This document shows, one piece after another, positions 15,482 to 25,635 of a stretch of DNA of 44,286 bases. A model generated the notes under the pieces. The model saw nothing but the letters and a program-made list of their open reading frames with translations, searched no databases and was not told where the DNA came from. Within the stretch, counting starts at the first letter, position 1. Each line of letters opens with the position of its first letter. This stretch comes from Bacteroidetes bacterium GWF2_33_16 (GTDB lineage: Bacteria; Bacteroidota; Bacteroidia; Bacteroidales; UBA12077), in assembly GCA_001768565.1 (NCBI GenBank), contig MEOE01000002.1:1-44286 (forward strand), written 5' to 3'. The translations under genes and the position numbers were made by a program.

Positions 15482-16816
15482 ATGAGTACACGAATAGTCA
15501 TATTAGGTGCAGGCGAAAGTGGAGTAGGGTCAGCTATTCTTGCTCAAAAGAATGGTGCACAAGTGTTTGTGTCTGATTTTGGAAAGATATCAGATAAGTA
15601 CAAGCAAAAACTGAATGATTATAAAATTGAGTGGGAAGAAGGTACACACACTTTCGAAAAAATAATAAATGCTGATGAAATTATAAAAAGTCCCGGAATA
15701 CCTGAGAAAGTCGAAATTGTTCAAAAAGCAATTGAAAAAGGGATTCCAGTAATTTCAGAAATTGAATATGCAGCCAGATATACTAATGCTTATAAGATTT
15801 GCATTACAGGAAGTAATGGTAAAACCACTACTACCACTTTAATTCATTATATTTTAAAAACAGCAGGTTTAAATGTAGGAATTGCTGGAAATGTTGGTCA
15901 GAGTTGGGCCCTTCAGGTGGCCGAATGTAATTACGATTATTATGTAATTGAGTTAAGTAGTTTTCAGCTTGATGGTATGTTTGATTTTAAAGCTGATATA
16001 GCAATTTTAATGAATATTACGCCTGATCACTTGGATCGATATAATGGAATGCAGGGATATACTGATTCGAAGATGCGTATTATTCAAAACCAAACAAATG
16101 CTGATTATTTTATTTACTGTGCCGATGATGAGGTTACTCAGCAGGAGGTAGCAAAAAAAACTATTCTGGCAAAAAAATTACCATTTTCAATTAAGGAAAA
16201 ATTTACTGAAGGTGCATATAAAGAAAACGAACAAGTAATTATTAAACATCATAAAAACGAGTTTACTATGTCAATACATGATCTCGCTTTAAAAGGGCAG
16301 CACAATACGTACAATTCAATGGCTGCCGGAATTGCCTCCCAAGTGCTTAAAATCCGAAAAGAAGTTATTCGCGAATGCCTGAGTAACTTTCAGGGTGTTG
16401 AGCATCGGTTGGAGCATGTGCTCAAAGTGCATGGAATTGAGTTTGTTAACGACTCAAAAGCAACTAATGTGAATTCAACCTGGTATGCTTTAGAGAGTAT
16501 GCCGCAAGGCTTAATATGGATTGCTGGCGGAATCGACAAGGGGAACGATTATTCCTCATTGGAAGACCTCGTTCGCAAGAAAGTAAAAGCCATAATTTGT
16601 TTGGGTAAAGACAATTCTAAAATTCACAAAGCTTTTAGTCATATTGTCGAAACCATAGTTGATGTGCAATCAGCATCGGATGCAGTTAAAACGGCTTATT
16701 ATCTTGCCCGTAATGGAGATACAGTTCTCCTTTCACCAGCTTGTGCCAGTTTCGACTTGTTCGATAATTACGAAGATCGTGGACGACAATTTAAACAGGC
16801 TGTTAAAGATTTATAG
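15482..16816 (+). CDS. murD: UDP-MurNAc-L-Ala--D-Glu ligase MurD
   Basis: This 444-aa Mur ligase adds D-glutamate to UDP-MurNAc-L-Ala. The N-terminus is a Rossmann-type UDP-binding domain (IVILGAGESGVG), the ATP loop is GSNGKTTTT at residues 110-118, and the central domain has MNITPDHLDRY. The C-terminal domain has the NDSKATN and LSPACASFDLFDNYEDRG motifs diagnostic of MurD. Length is normal. Confidence 0.95.
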   Translation: MSTRIVILGAGESGVGSAILAQKNGAQVFVSDFGKISDKYKQKLNDYKIEWEEGTHTFEKIINADEIIKSPGIPEKVEIVQKAIEKGIPVISEIEYAARYTNAYKICITGSNGKTTTTTLIHYILKTAGLNVGIAGNVGQSWALQVAECNYDYYVIELSSFQLDGMFDFKADIAILMNITPDHLDRYNGMQGYTDSKMRIIQNQTNADYFIYCADDEVTQQEVAKKTILAKKLPFSIKEKFTEGAYKENEQVIIKHHKNEFTMSIHDLALKGQHNTYNSMAAGIASQVLKIRKEVIRECLSNFQGVEHRLEHVLKVHGIEFVNDSKATNVNSTWYALESMPQGLIWIAGGIDKGNDYSSLEDLVRKKVKAIICLGKDNSKIHKAFSHIVETIVDVQSASDAVKTAYYLARNGDTVLLSPACASFDLFDNYEDRGRQFKQAVKDL

Positions 16817-16848
16817 TTAGTCGATTTATTTTAAAGTGCAGGATTAAT

Positions 16849-18045
16849 ATGCGTTTAAGAGAAATATTATCTACGTATTTCAAAGGCGACAAAGTCGTTT
16901 GGGGAGTGATTATTGCCCTTTCGGTTTTTTCATTACTTGCTGTTTATAGCTCTACAGGTACTCTTGCTTATAAATATCAGGAAGGAAATACTCTGTATTA
17001 TATAATGAAGCATTTTATCTTATTGCTTTTTGGAATAGGAATTATTTTTGTAACGCATTTGGTTCCTTATAAATATTATTCACGATTATCACAGCTTCTA
17101 TTGTATATGTCGATTTTTATGTTGGCAATTACTTTAGTACTGGGAACTAGTTTAAATCAGGCTACTCGCTGGCTTACATTACCTGGATTGGGACTAACAA
17201 TTCAAACATCCGATTTTGCTAAGCTGGCATTAATAATGTACCTGGCAAGAGCTTTGTCCTTACGACAAGATAAAGTAGATGATTTTAATGGTTTTGTAGT
17301 TACATTAGTTTTACCTGTAGTTGTTGTTTGTGGCCTGATTATGCCAGCCAACCTTTCAACTGCACTTATTTTATTTGTTACCTCGTTTGTTTTGATGTTT
17401 ATTGGACGTGTAAAATTAAAATATTTGTTCATAATCGGTTTTATTGGAATAATGATTATTGCGTTAGTCATTACCGGCATTGTTGTATCAGGAAAAAAGG
17501 GTCGTGTAGCTACATGGCAAAACCGAATCGAGAATTTTATTAGTGGCGAAAGCGAAGAGAACTTTCAGGCAGAACAAAGTAAGATTGCTATTGCCTCGGG
17601 TGGTATATTTGGCAAAGGTCCCGGAAATAGTACTCAAAGAAATTTCTTGCCTCATCCATATTCCGATTTTATTTATGCAATAATTATTGAAGAGTATGGA
17701 TTTATTGGAGGAGTGGTGGTCTTATTTTTATATCTGTTCTTGCTTTTCCGGGCAGGTGTAATTGTTCGTAAGGCTACGCGAACGTTTGCAGCATTTCTGT
17801 CAATCGGTTTGGCTTTTGGTCTTACATTTCAGGCTTTAATAAATATGGGTGTGGCAGCAAGTGTTTTCCCGGTAACAGGTCAAACATTGCCACTTGTAAG
17901 TATGGGTGGGTCATCTATATTATTTACAGGTTTTGCTTTTGGAATTATTTTAAGTGTTAGCAGAAGTATCGAAGAAGAAAGTAAGCAACAAGCTAACGCC
18001 GAAATAGATAAAAATGATAATGAGATTGATAATGAGAAAAAGTAA
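16849..18045 (+). CDS. ftsW: lipid II polymerase / division protein FtsW
   Basis: This 398-aa SEDS protein has about ten membrane helices. It polymerises lipid II together with the cognate PBP at the septum. The large extracellular loop and the FLPHPYSDFIYAII block with the following EEYGF are SEDS hallmarks, as is MGGSSILFTGFAFGIILS near the end. It lies between murD and murG, the usual ftsW place. Its end overlaps the start of murG. Confidence 0.93.
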   Translation: MRLREILSTYFKGDKVVWGVIIALSVFSLLAVYSSTGTLAYKYQEGNTLYYIMKHFILLLFGIGIIFVTHLVPYKYYSRLSQLLLYMSIFMLAITLVLGTSLNQATRWLTLPGLGLTIQTSDFAKLALIMYLARALSLRQDKVDDFNGFVVTLVLPVVVVCGLIMPANLSTALILFVTSFVLMFIGRVKLKYLFIIGFIGIMIIALVITGIVVSGKKGRVATWQNRIENFISGESEENFQAEQSKIAIASGGIFGKGPGNSTQRNFLPHPYSDFIYAIIIEEYGFIGGVVVLFLYLFLLFRAGVIVRKATRTFAAFLSIGLAFGLTFQALINMGVAASVFPVTGQTLPLVSMGGSSILFTGFAFGIILSVSRSIEEESKQQANAEIDKNDNEIDNEKK

Positions 18046-19135
18046 AAATATTATTATCAGTGGTGGAGGAACAGGAGGTCATGTGTTTCCTGCAATTGCT
18101 ATTGCAAATGCATTGAAATTAATCGATCCTGAATGTAATATTCTGTTTGTTGGTGCTTTAGGAAAAATTGAAATGGAAAAGGTGCCTGCTGCCGGATATA
18201 AAATAGTTGGTTTGCCTGTAGCCGGATTACAGCGAAAAATCACCTTTAAAAATATAAGTTTCATTTATAAGTTGGTTAAGAGTTTAAAAATATCAAAACA
18301 AATTATTAAGGATTTTAAACCTGATGTTGTTGTAGGTGTTGGTGGATATGCAAGTGGTCCTGTTTTATTTATGGCAAATCGAAAAGGAATTCCTACATTA
18401 ATTCAGGAACAAAATTCGTATGCCGGAATAACCAATAAAATACTTGCAAGAAAAGCACGTAAGATATGTGTAGCTTACGATGGAATGGATAAATATTTTC
18501 CTAAAAATAAAATTATTCTTACAGGAAATCCTGTTCGTCAGGATTTATTGAACAAAATGAATAACCAGAATGAAGCAATAGGATATTTTGGATTACAAAA
18601 CAAACAAACAATTTTGGTTATAGGAGGAAGTTTGGGTGCCAGAACAATTAACCAAAGTATTATTGCTGATTTAGATAAGCTTGGAACTGCCGACATACAG
18701 GTGCTTTGGCAAACAGGTAAATATTATCATTCAAATGCAGTTGATGCAAATAATAATAAGGGATATAAGAATATTAAGGTGTTGGATTTTATTTCTCAAA
18801 TGGATTTAGCATATGCATGTGCCGATGTAATTATATCAAGAGCTGGCGCAGGAACAATTTCAGAACTTTGCTTGGTTGGAAAGCCTGTAATACTTGTTCC
18901 ATCGCCTAATGTTGCCGAAGATCATCAAACTAAAAACGCCATGGCTTTGGCAAATAAAAAAGCCGCTCTATTGATTAAGGATATAGAAGCTCCTGAAATG
19001 CTTGTTAAGGTAGCTTTAGAGTTAGTTTATGATACAGAAAAAAAGAACGAATTAGCAAAAAATATTTCTCAAATGGCATTACATGATTCTGCCAAATCGA
19101 TTGCCGAAGAAGTAATTAAATTAATTCAAGAATAA
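18032..19135 (+). CDS. murG: lipid II synthase MurG
   Basis: This GT28 glycosyltransferase adds GlcNAc to lipid I at the inner face of the membrane. IIISGGGTGGHVFPAIAIA marks the N-terminal lipid-binding loop, and SRAGAGTISEL plus the NVAEDHQTKNA block mark the UDP-GlcNAc site. I place the start at the ATG at 18032 (367 aa) because the homologous start is close to the first strand. In-frame ATGs at 18014 and 18020 would give a slightly longer form. All choices overlap the end of ftsW, which suggests coupled translation. Confidence 0.93.
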   Translation: MRKSKNIIISGGGTGGHVFPAIAIANALKLIDPECNILFVGALGKIEMEKVPAAGYKIVGLPVAGLQRKITFKNISFIYKLVKSLKISKQIIKDFKPDVVVGVGGYASGPVLFMANRKGIPTLIQEQNSYAGITNKILARKARKICVAYDGMDKYFPKNKIILTGNPVRQDLLNKMNNQNEAIGYFGLQNKQTILVIGGSLGARTINQSIIADLDKLGTADIQVLWQTGKYYHSNAVDANNNKGYKNIKVLDFISQMDLAYACADVIISRAGAGTISELCLVGKPVILVPSPNVAEDHQTKNAMALANKKAALLIKDIEAPEMLVKVALELVYDTEKKNELAKNISQMALHDSAKSIAEEVIKLIQE

Positions 19136-20511
19136 TGCAGGATATAAAAAACATATATAACGTATATTTTGTAGGCGTTGGTGGTATTGGAATGAGTGCC
19201 ATTGCCCGCTATTTTAAGTCATTAGGTAAAAATGTTGCCGGTTACGATAAGGTTTCGAAACCTCTAACTTCCGATTTGCTTAATGAAGGAATAAAAATCC
19301 ATTTTGAAGATGATATTAAAAATATTCCACTAGAATTTCTTAAAAAAGAAAATACGCTAATTGTTTATACACCTGCCATTCCAAAAGATAACAAAGAACT
19401 AAACTATTTTTTATCGAATGGATTTGAAGTAAAAAAAAGGTCCGAAGTATTGGGCATTCTAACTAAATCAAATTATAGCCTTGCTGTTGCTGGTACTCAT
19501 GGCAAAACAACAATTAGCACCATGCTTGCCCATTTATTAAAACAATCAAGGATTGGAGGAAATGCTTTTTTGGGAGGTATTTCTAAAAACTATAAAACAA
19601 ATTTTCTGATCGATCCTGAAAGTAAGTATATGGTGATTGAAGCTGATGAGTTCGATAGATCTTTTTTACAGCTTTATCCAAAAATAGCAGTAATATCTGC
19701 AGTGGATGCCGATCATTTAGATATTTACGATAATCGCGATAATGTGGTTGAATCGTTCAGGCAGTTTACAAATCAGATTGCTTCAGGAGGAACTTTGCTA
19801 ATTAAAAAAGGAATTGATTTTTTACCAGCGCAAAGAGATGATATAAAAATATATACCTATTCAATTAAAGAGAATGCTGATTTTACTGCACAAAATATTC
19901 GACTGGAAAATGGATTGTATATATTCGATTTTGTTGGTCCTATAGAAAAAATTGATAATCTGAAATTAGGTATTCCCGGATTACTAAATGTCGAAAATGC
20001 AGTTGCGGCAATTACTATGGCTTTGTTGGCCGGTGTTAAAGATGATGAGATTTTTAATTCACTTGGAAGGTTCAAAGGTATTCAGCGAAGGTTCGACATT
20101 CAAATAAATAGCGATAAAATTGTATATATTGATGATTATGCGCATCATCCCGAAGAGCTTAAAGCGGCAATTATGTCTGCAAAACAATTATTTAAGCATA
20201 AGAAAATTACGGGTGTATTTCAGCCACATCTCTTTACACGAACTCGTGACTTCGCTTGTGAATTTGCTAAAAGTCTCGATCTGCTTGACGAAGTGATCTT
20301 GCTCAATATTTATCCGGCAAGAGAAGAACCTATCGAGGGAGTTACATCTGAAATTATCTTTAAAAATATTAAAAACAAAAATAAAACACTGTGTTCAAAA
20401 TCAGAATTACTAAATGTGCTTTCATCGAAAAAACCAAAGGTTTTAATAACAATGGGTGCAGGTGATATTGACGAATTTGTTGAACCAATAAAATCAATGT
20501 ATTTAAAGTAA
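19135..20511 (+). CDS. murC: UDP-MurNAc--L-Ala ligase MurC
   Basis: This 458-aa Mur ligase adds the first L-alanine to UDP-MurNAc. Visible motifs: YFVGVGGIGMSAIAR at the N-terminus, ATP loop GTHGKTT at 120-126, EADEFDRSFL, and YAHHPEE in the C-terminal half. Its ATG overlaps the murG stop (TAATG). Length is normal. Confidence 0.95.
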   Translation: MQDIKNIYNVYFVGVGGIGMSAIARYFKSLGKNVAGYDKVSKPLTSDLLNEGIKIHFEDDIKNIPLEFLKKENTLIVYTPAIPKDNKELNYFLSNGFEVKKRSEVLGILTKSNYSLAVAGTHGKTTISTMLAHLLKQSRIGGNAFLGGISKNYKTNFLIDPESKYMVIEADEFDRSFLQLYPKIAVISAVDADHLDIYDNRDNVVESFRQFTNQIASGGTLLIKKGIDFLPAQRDDIKIYTYSIKENADFTAQNIRLENGLYIFDFVGPIEKIDNLKLGIPGLLNVENAVAAITMALLAGVKDDEIFNSLGRFKGIQRRFDIQINSDKIVYIDDYAHHPEELKAAIMSAKQLFKHKKITGVFQPHLFTRTRDFACEFAKSLDLLDEVILLNIYPAREEPIEGVTSEIIFKNIKNKNKTLCSKSELLNVLSSKKPKVLITMGAGDIDEFVEPIKSMYLK

Positions 20512-20513
20512 AA

Positions 20514-21308
20514 ATGCAAATTGTAAAAAACATATTGATCTGGGGTTTATTGATTGCATACTTGGTTGTTGCTATGAGCTTTGTGAGCGACCGACGAAAG
20601 AAAGTTGTATGTAGTGAGATTAAAGTTTTCTTAGTTGATGATACCGAAAATAAGTTTGTTACCGAATCTGAGATTAAGGAGTTACTTAATAAGTCTGGCA
20701 GTAGTGTTATGGGCCTTAAAGTAAATGAAATAAATACAAAGGAGATTGAAGAAAAAATAAGAAAGAATGGAGCTATTCGTAAAGCTGAAGTATACGTTAC
20801 AGTAAATGGAGATGTCAGAGTTGATATTGCACAACGTAACCCAATGTTTAGAGTGGTAAACAAGAAAGGGCAAAGCTATTATATCGATGATGAAGGTAAG
20901 AAAATGCCTTTGTCAAGAAAATATACCGCCCATGTGTTGGTTGCAAATGGTCATATTATTGAGCATTTTGAACTTAACAGAGCAATGGATATTTTATGTG
21001 ATCAGAGAGATGAAGAAACTCCTAAGAACTATATTATGTGCGATCTGTTTGTACTAAGTAAATTTATTTGTGAGGATGAGTTTTGGAGGTCGCAGATCGA
21101 ACAGATATATGTAAATATCGAAAATGAATTTGAACTTGTACCTCGTGTTGGTGCTCATCAAATTCTATTTGGATCAATAGAGAATTATGATAAGAAATTT
21201 AGAAATCTTAAGGTTTTTTACGAAAAAGGTTTAAATAATGTAGGGTGGAATAATTACACCAAAATAAATATAAAATTCGAAAACCAGATAATTTGTACTA
21301 AAAGATAA
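20514..21308 (+). CDS. ftsQ: division protein FtsQ
   Basis: This 264-aa protein has a short cytoplasmic N-terminus, one membrane helix (about 6-23), a POTRA-like segment (KEIEEKIRKNGAIRKAEVYV) and a beta domain (QRNPMFRVVNKKGQSYYIDD). FtsQ links early and late divisome proteins. Primary sequence is weakly conserved, but the architecture and its place between murC and ftsA are decisive. Confidence 0.88.
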   Translation: MQIVKNILIWGLLIAYLVVAMSFVSDRRKKVVCSEIKVFLVDDTENKFVTESEIKELLNKSGSSVMGLKVNEINTKEIEEKIRKNGAIRKAEVYVTVNGDVRVDIAQRNPMFRVVNKKGQSYYIDDEGKKMPLSRKYTAHVLVANGHIIEHFELNRAMDILCDQRDEETPKNYIMCDLFVLSKFICEDEFWRSQIEQIYVNIENEFELVPRVGAHQILFGSIENYDKKFRNLKVFYEKGLNNVGWNNYTKINIKFENQIICTKR

Positions 21309-21314
21309 ATAATT

Positions 21315-22661
21315 ATGAGTAATAAAACTGATTTTGTTGCAGCCATCGATATAGGAACTACAAAGATTGTAGCTATTGTTGGCAAGAAAAAAGAGAATGG
21401 CAAGATCGAAATTCTTGGCATGAGTACTACTCCATCAAAAGGTGTAAAACGGGGTATTGTTCTGAATATTGAGGAAGCTGTAAATTCGATCCAAAAAACA
21501 GTCGAAGATGTTCAGTTTACTATTGGTACTAAAATTACTGATGTATTTGTAGGTATTGCAGGCCAACACATTAAAAGCATTAAAAACAGGGGATACATAA
21601 ATCGCGATTCCTACGATGAGGTAATAACTAAACAAGATATCGATAAGCTAATTCACGATATGTATAAAATTCCGATCGATATTGGTGAGGAAATAATTCA
21701 TGTGCTTCCTCAGAATTTTATTGTCGATAGCGAAACCGGGGTGAAAAATCCTGTAGGAATGTATGGTAAACGTGTTGAGGCTAATTTCCATATTGTTGTT
21801 GGCCAGATTGCTTCTGCGCGAAATATCGGAAAATGTATACATAAATCAGGTCTTCATTTAAATCAACTGGTGCTCGAACCTCTTGCTTCATCTGATGCAG
21901 TTCTTACTGCCGATGAGAAAGAAGCTGGTGTAGCCTTGGTTGATATTGGTGGTGGTACAACCGATGTTGCTGTATATTACGACGATATTATCAGGCATAC
22001 TGCAGTTATTCCATTTGGGGGTGAGGTAATTACAAACGACATTAAAGAAGGTTGCTCAATATTATTACGTCAGGCCGAACTACTTAAAACACAATATGGT
22101 TCAGCACTTGGCGATTTGGCAAAAGACGAAGAGGTGGTTTCAATACCCGGAATTAGTGGACGCGAACCCAAAGAAATATCCTGCAAAAGCCTGGCTTATA
22201 TTATTCAGTCCAGAATGGAAGAAATTCTTGATGCAGTAATTTACGAAATTGAAAATTCTGGTTATTTCGAAAAGTTAAGTGCAGGGATAGTTATTACTGG
22301 CGGTGGTGCTTTGTTAAAGCACTTACCAGCATTGGTAAAGTTCAAAACAGGAATGGATGTACGTATTGGTCTTCCTACCGAAAATCTTTCTTCTGAAAAT
22401 ATGAAGGATGTAAATCATCCCATGTTTGCAACTAGCGTTGGTTTAATTCTTAAGGGATACGATTTTATCGAAAAGAGTGGAACATATAAAAAGACCGAAG
22501 TAAAAGAAAAAGTAAAAGAAGAAATAAAAGAAGATGGAAATTCAATGGTTGAGTTCGACGAAGAAAAAATAATTGAGCCGAAAGAAAATAGAACTGGATT
22601 TATGTCAAATATTAAAAAGGTATTTACTGATATTTTTGATGAAAGCGGTGCTGAAATGTAA
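21315..22661 (+). CDS. ftsA: division protein FtsA
   Basis: This 448-aa actin-like ATPase anchors FtsZ filaments to the membrane. AAIDIGTTKIVAIVG and VALVDIGGGTTDVAVY are the two phosphate-binding loops, and GIVITGGGALLKHLPAL is the adenosine motif. The C-terminus has a charged linker (about 395-425) followed by GFMSNIKKVFTDIFDE, which fits the membrane-targeting amphipathic helix. Confidence 0.95.
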   Translation: MSNKTDFVAAIDIGTTKIVAIVGKKKENGKIEILGMSTTPSKGVKRGIVLNIEEAVNSIQKTVEDVQFTIGTKITDVFVGIAGQHIKSIKNRGYINRDSYDEVITKQDIDKLIHDMYKIPIDIGEEIIHVLPQNFIVDSETGVKNPVGMYGKRVEANFHIVVGQIASARNIGKCIHKSGLHLNQLVLEPLASSDAVLTADEKEAGVALVDIGGGTTDVAVYYDDIIRHTAVIPFGGEVITNDIKEGCSILLRQAELLKTQYGSALGDLAKDEEVVSIPGISGREPKEISCKSLAYIIQSRMEEILDAVIYEIENSGYFEKLSAGIVITGGGALLKHLPALVKFKTGMDVRIGLPTENLSSENMKDVNHPMFATSVGLILKGYDFIEKSGTYKKTEVKEKVKEEIKEDGNSMVEFDEEKIIEPKENRTGFMSNIKKVFTDIFDESGAEM

Positions 22662-22717
22662 TGTTTCAATTTAGAAATTATAAAAATGTTTTTAGTAACC
22701 GGTAAAACTAATATAGT

Positions 22718-24187
22718 ATGATGGACGAAATAATGAATTTCGATTTACCTGTCGACCGATCATCCATAATTAAGGTTATTGGAGTCGGTGGCGGTGGAAG
22801 CAATGCAGTTAATCATATGTTCCGTAAAGGGATAAGAGATGTTAACTTTGTTGTTTGTAATACCGATGCGCAAGCACTTCTCAATAGTCCTGTTTCGGTT
22901 AAGATTCAGTTGGGTGAGTCTCTTACCGAAGGCCGCGGTGCAGGAAATAAGCCCGAAATTGGCCGACAGGCTGCTATTGAAAATATCGATGATGTAGTTA
23001 ATGTATTGAGCAGAAATACAAAAATGGTATTTATTACTGCTGGCATGGGAGGAGGTACTGGTACCGGAGCGGCTCCTATTATTGCAAAAGCTGCGAAGGA
23101 AATGGGCTTACTTACTGTAGCTATTGTTACTATTCCTTTTAGGTTTGAGGGTGATAAACGTATTAACCAAGCCATTGAAGGAATTAACGAAATTGAAAAA
23201 TATGTCGATTCGTTATTGGTAATTAACAACGAGAAACTTAGAGATGTATGTGGTAATCTTAAGTTCTCAGAAGCTTTTTCTTATGCCGATAATGTGCTAG
23301 CTACAGCAGCTAAGGGTATTGCCGAGATTATTACTGTTCCTGGTTATGTAAACGTTGATTTTGCTGATGTTGAAACTGTTCTTTCAAAAAGTGGCGTAGC
23401 ACTTATGGGTACAGGTATTGCCGAAGGTGAAAATCGTGCCATTAAAGCTGTTCAACAGGCTCTTACATCTCCACTACTTAACGATAGCGATATTAAAGGT
23501 ACTGAGAACATGCTTCTGAATATTACTTCAGGTGTTAATGAGATTACAATGGATGAAATTGGAGAAATAGCCGATTATGTTAATAGCGAAGTAGGTACAA
23601 GTCCAAATATTATCTGGGGAACAGGTTATGATGAAAAACTTGGCGACAAAATTAGTATAACTATTATCGCAACTGGTTTTAAAAGTAGCAGTATACCCGA
23701 ATTGTATGCCAGAAAGAATAATAAAAGAACAATTACTCTTACCGATTCAGTTACTCATGAGAAAAAAAGACCTCCTCTGGTGAAAGTTGAAAATCAGTTT
23801 GCCTTACAGCGTGATTCAAGTCTTGATTTTTCGCAACGTACTCTCGACTTTGATATTAAAACTGAAAAATCTAGAGAAAACCTTATTATTCTTGATGAGC
23901 CTGAAAACGAAGCAGGAGTGACTGTTGAGACTAAGAAGTCAGATATTCAGAGAAAACTGCAAGAGTCGCGCGAAAGAATGAAGGAAAGAAGGATGGATGC
24001 AGCAAATATTAATGAAAATATCGATGAAATTGAGAACGAACCTGCATATAAACGTAAAAACCTGAAGATTGATCAACCTGTCTATTCACAGGATTCAAAA
24101 GTATCGAGATATTCACTCGAAGACGATGATGATTTTACTATCAGACTTAATACAAATAACTCATATTTACACGATAATGTAGATTAA
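22718..24187 (+). CDS. ftsZ: division tubulin homologue FtsZ
   Basis: This 489-aa GTPase polymerises into the Z-ring. GVGGGGSNAVNHM and the tubulin signature GGGTGTGAAP (111-120) bind GTP. The globular part ends near residue 330. After it comes a long charged linker and a terminal RLNTNNSYLHDNVD, a tail ending common in Bacteroidota FtsZ and distinct from the proteobacterial peptide. A 56-bp gap separates it from ftsA; a second ATG lies directly after the first. Confidence 0.95.
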   Translation: MMDEIMNFDLPVDRSSIIKVIGVGGGGSNAVNHMFRKGIRDVNFVVCNTDAQALLNSPVSVKIQLGESLTEGRGAGNKPEIGRQAAIENIDDVVNVLSRNTKMVFITAGMGGGTGTGAAPIIAKAAKEMGLLTVAIVTIPFRFEGDKRINQAIEGINEIEKYVDSLLVINNEKLRDVCGNLKFSEAFSYADNVLATAAKGIAEIITVPGYVNVDFADVETVLSKSGVALMGTGIAEGENRAIKAVQQALTSPLLNDSDIKGTENMLLNITSGVNEITMDEIGEIADYVNSEVGTSPNIIWGTGYDEKLGDKISITIIATGFKSSSIPELYARKNNKRTITLTDSVTHEKKRPPLVKVENQFALQRDSSLDFSQRTLDFDIKTEKSRENLIILDEPENEAGVTVETKKSDIQRKLQESRERMKERRMDAANINENIDEIENEPAYKRKNLKIDQPVYSQDSKVSRYSLEDDDDFTIRLNTNNSYLHDNVD

Positions 24188-24207
24188 AATAATAAAAATT
24201 CACTATT

Positions 24208-24660
24208 ATGAGCCTTACAATACAAATTGATCAGGATATAAAAATAGCTATGCTTGCTCGCGAAAAGGAAAAGCTTGAAGCACTTAGAGCAGTTAAATCG
24301 GCTATTTTATTGGCACGAACCGAAAAAGGTAGTTCTGAAGAAATATCTGCCGAAACCGAAATAAAAATACTTCAGAAGCTTGTTAAGCAAAGAAAAGATT
24401 CTGCAACTATCTATCAGCAGCAAAACAGGAAAGATTTGGCCGATAAAGAACTTTTCGAGGTTAGTATAATCGAAAAGTATTTGCCCGAACAAATGAGCGA
24501 TGAAGAGCTTACCAAAATTGTGAAAGCTGCAATTGATCAAACTGGAGCCAAAGGAATGGCAGATATGGGAAAAGTTATGGGCGTAGTATCCAAACAGCTA
24601 GCCGGAAAAGCCGAAAGCAAGGCGATAGCCGATAAAGTAAAAGGATTACTTGGAGCATAA
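24208..24660 (+). CDS. GatB/YqeY domain protein
   Basis: This 150-aa protein matches stand-alone YqeY: it starts with a helix-rich half (EKLEALRAVKSAILLARTEKG) and ends with the GatB-tail-like half (GMADMGKVMGVVSKQLAGKAESKAIADKVKGLL). The related GatB tail contacts tRNA, but the role of free YqeY is not settled. In Bacteroidota the gene commonly follows ftsZ. It is 20 bp downstream, so probably in the same transcript. Confidence 0.9.
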   Translation: MSLTIQIDQDIKIAMLAREKEKLEALRAVKSAILLARTEKGSSEEISAETEIKILQKLVKQRKDSATIYQQQNRKDLADKELFEVSIIEKYLPEQMSDEELTKIVKAAIDQTGAKGMADMGKVMGVVSKQLAGKAESKAIADKVKGLLGA

Positions 24661-24681
24661 GATATCATTAAAAATCCAAAA

Positions 24682-25548
24682 ATGAAGAATAAGAAGATAA
24701 TCACTTTTTTGGTGTTGGGTATTGCTGTCTTTTCTGTTATTGCTACTTCAATAGCTATTTTTTCAAGTAATGGAACGGACCAATATGAGTATGAATCTAT
24801 ACGAGGTAAATCAATCCCAATTTATGGTGCAGGATTATATAAACACATGTCTGCAGATGTGGCCATTCAGGGTATTGCTCAAGATTATGTTACATTGTTT
24901 ATAGGTGTTCCGTTATTGCTTGTATTTTTATTCTGGGCAAGAACAGGATCACATAAAGCAAGATTTTTACTTGCTGGTGTCCTTAATTATTTTCTGATTA
25001 CGTATATGTTCTATCTTGGCATGGCCATGTATAATGCCTTATTTATTGTGTATGTCCTCTTGCTTGCATTTTCGATTTTCTCATTAGCTATTACGTTATT
25101 TTCATTCGATTTTCAAAAGTTGCAATTTCTATTTAGCGAAAAGGCTCCAGTTAAGTTTGTAGGCGTATTTTTAATGATTACTTCATCGATGATTGCTTTG
25201 TTATGGCTAAAAGTGGTGATTCCTCCACTTTTAGATGGTTCCATTATTCCTGATCAGGTTCAGCATTATACTACACTTATTGTACAAGGTTTTGACTTAG
25301 GTATTTTTTTACCAATTGCATTTGTATCAGGGTATTTGCTTTACAAAAAAAGCCCATATGGTTATTTATTTGGTACAGTTACAATTATATTTTTACCACT
25401 GCTAATGACTGCTCTTGTGGCTAAAATTATCTATATGGGAGCAATAGGAGCAAATATTTTCCCTGTGATTGTTATTATTCCAGTTATAGACTTAATAGCA
25501 ATTATTGCTGCATCTTTACTGATCAAGAATATTAATAATGTATCATGA
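24682..25548 (+). CDS. polytopic membrane protein, unknown
   Basis: This 288-aa protein has about eight hydrophobic segments: near residues 7-27, 72-90, 98-118, 120-142, 157-178, 195-220, 228-248 and 258-283. Between the first two is an extracytoplasmic loop of about 40 residues. I see no transporter signature, catalytic motif or known domain. It starts 21 bp after the YqeY-type gene, on the same strand, so it may be read from the end of the cluster, but nothing ties it to division. Confidence 0.75.
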   Translation: MKNKKIITFLVLGIAVFSVIATSIAIFSSNGTDQYEYESIRGKSIPIYGAGLYKHMSADVAIQGIAQDYVTLFIGVPLLLVFLFWARTGSHKARFLLAGVLNYFLITYMFYLGMAMYNALFIVYVLLLAFSIFSLAITLFSFDFQKLQFLFSEKAPVKFVGVFLMITSSMIALLWLKVVIPPLLDGSIIPDQVQHYTTLIVQGFDLGIFLPIAFVSGYLLYKKSPYGYLFGTVTIIFLPLLMTALVAKIIYMGAIGANIFPVIVIIPVIDLIAIIAASLLIKNINNVS

Positions 25549-25635
25549 AACAATAATTTTGCTTAAAAAGCCATAATTAAAAAAGATATTATGGACTGAT
25601 TTTTGAATAAGCAATTTCATTTTAATAATTATTGT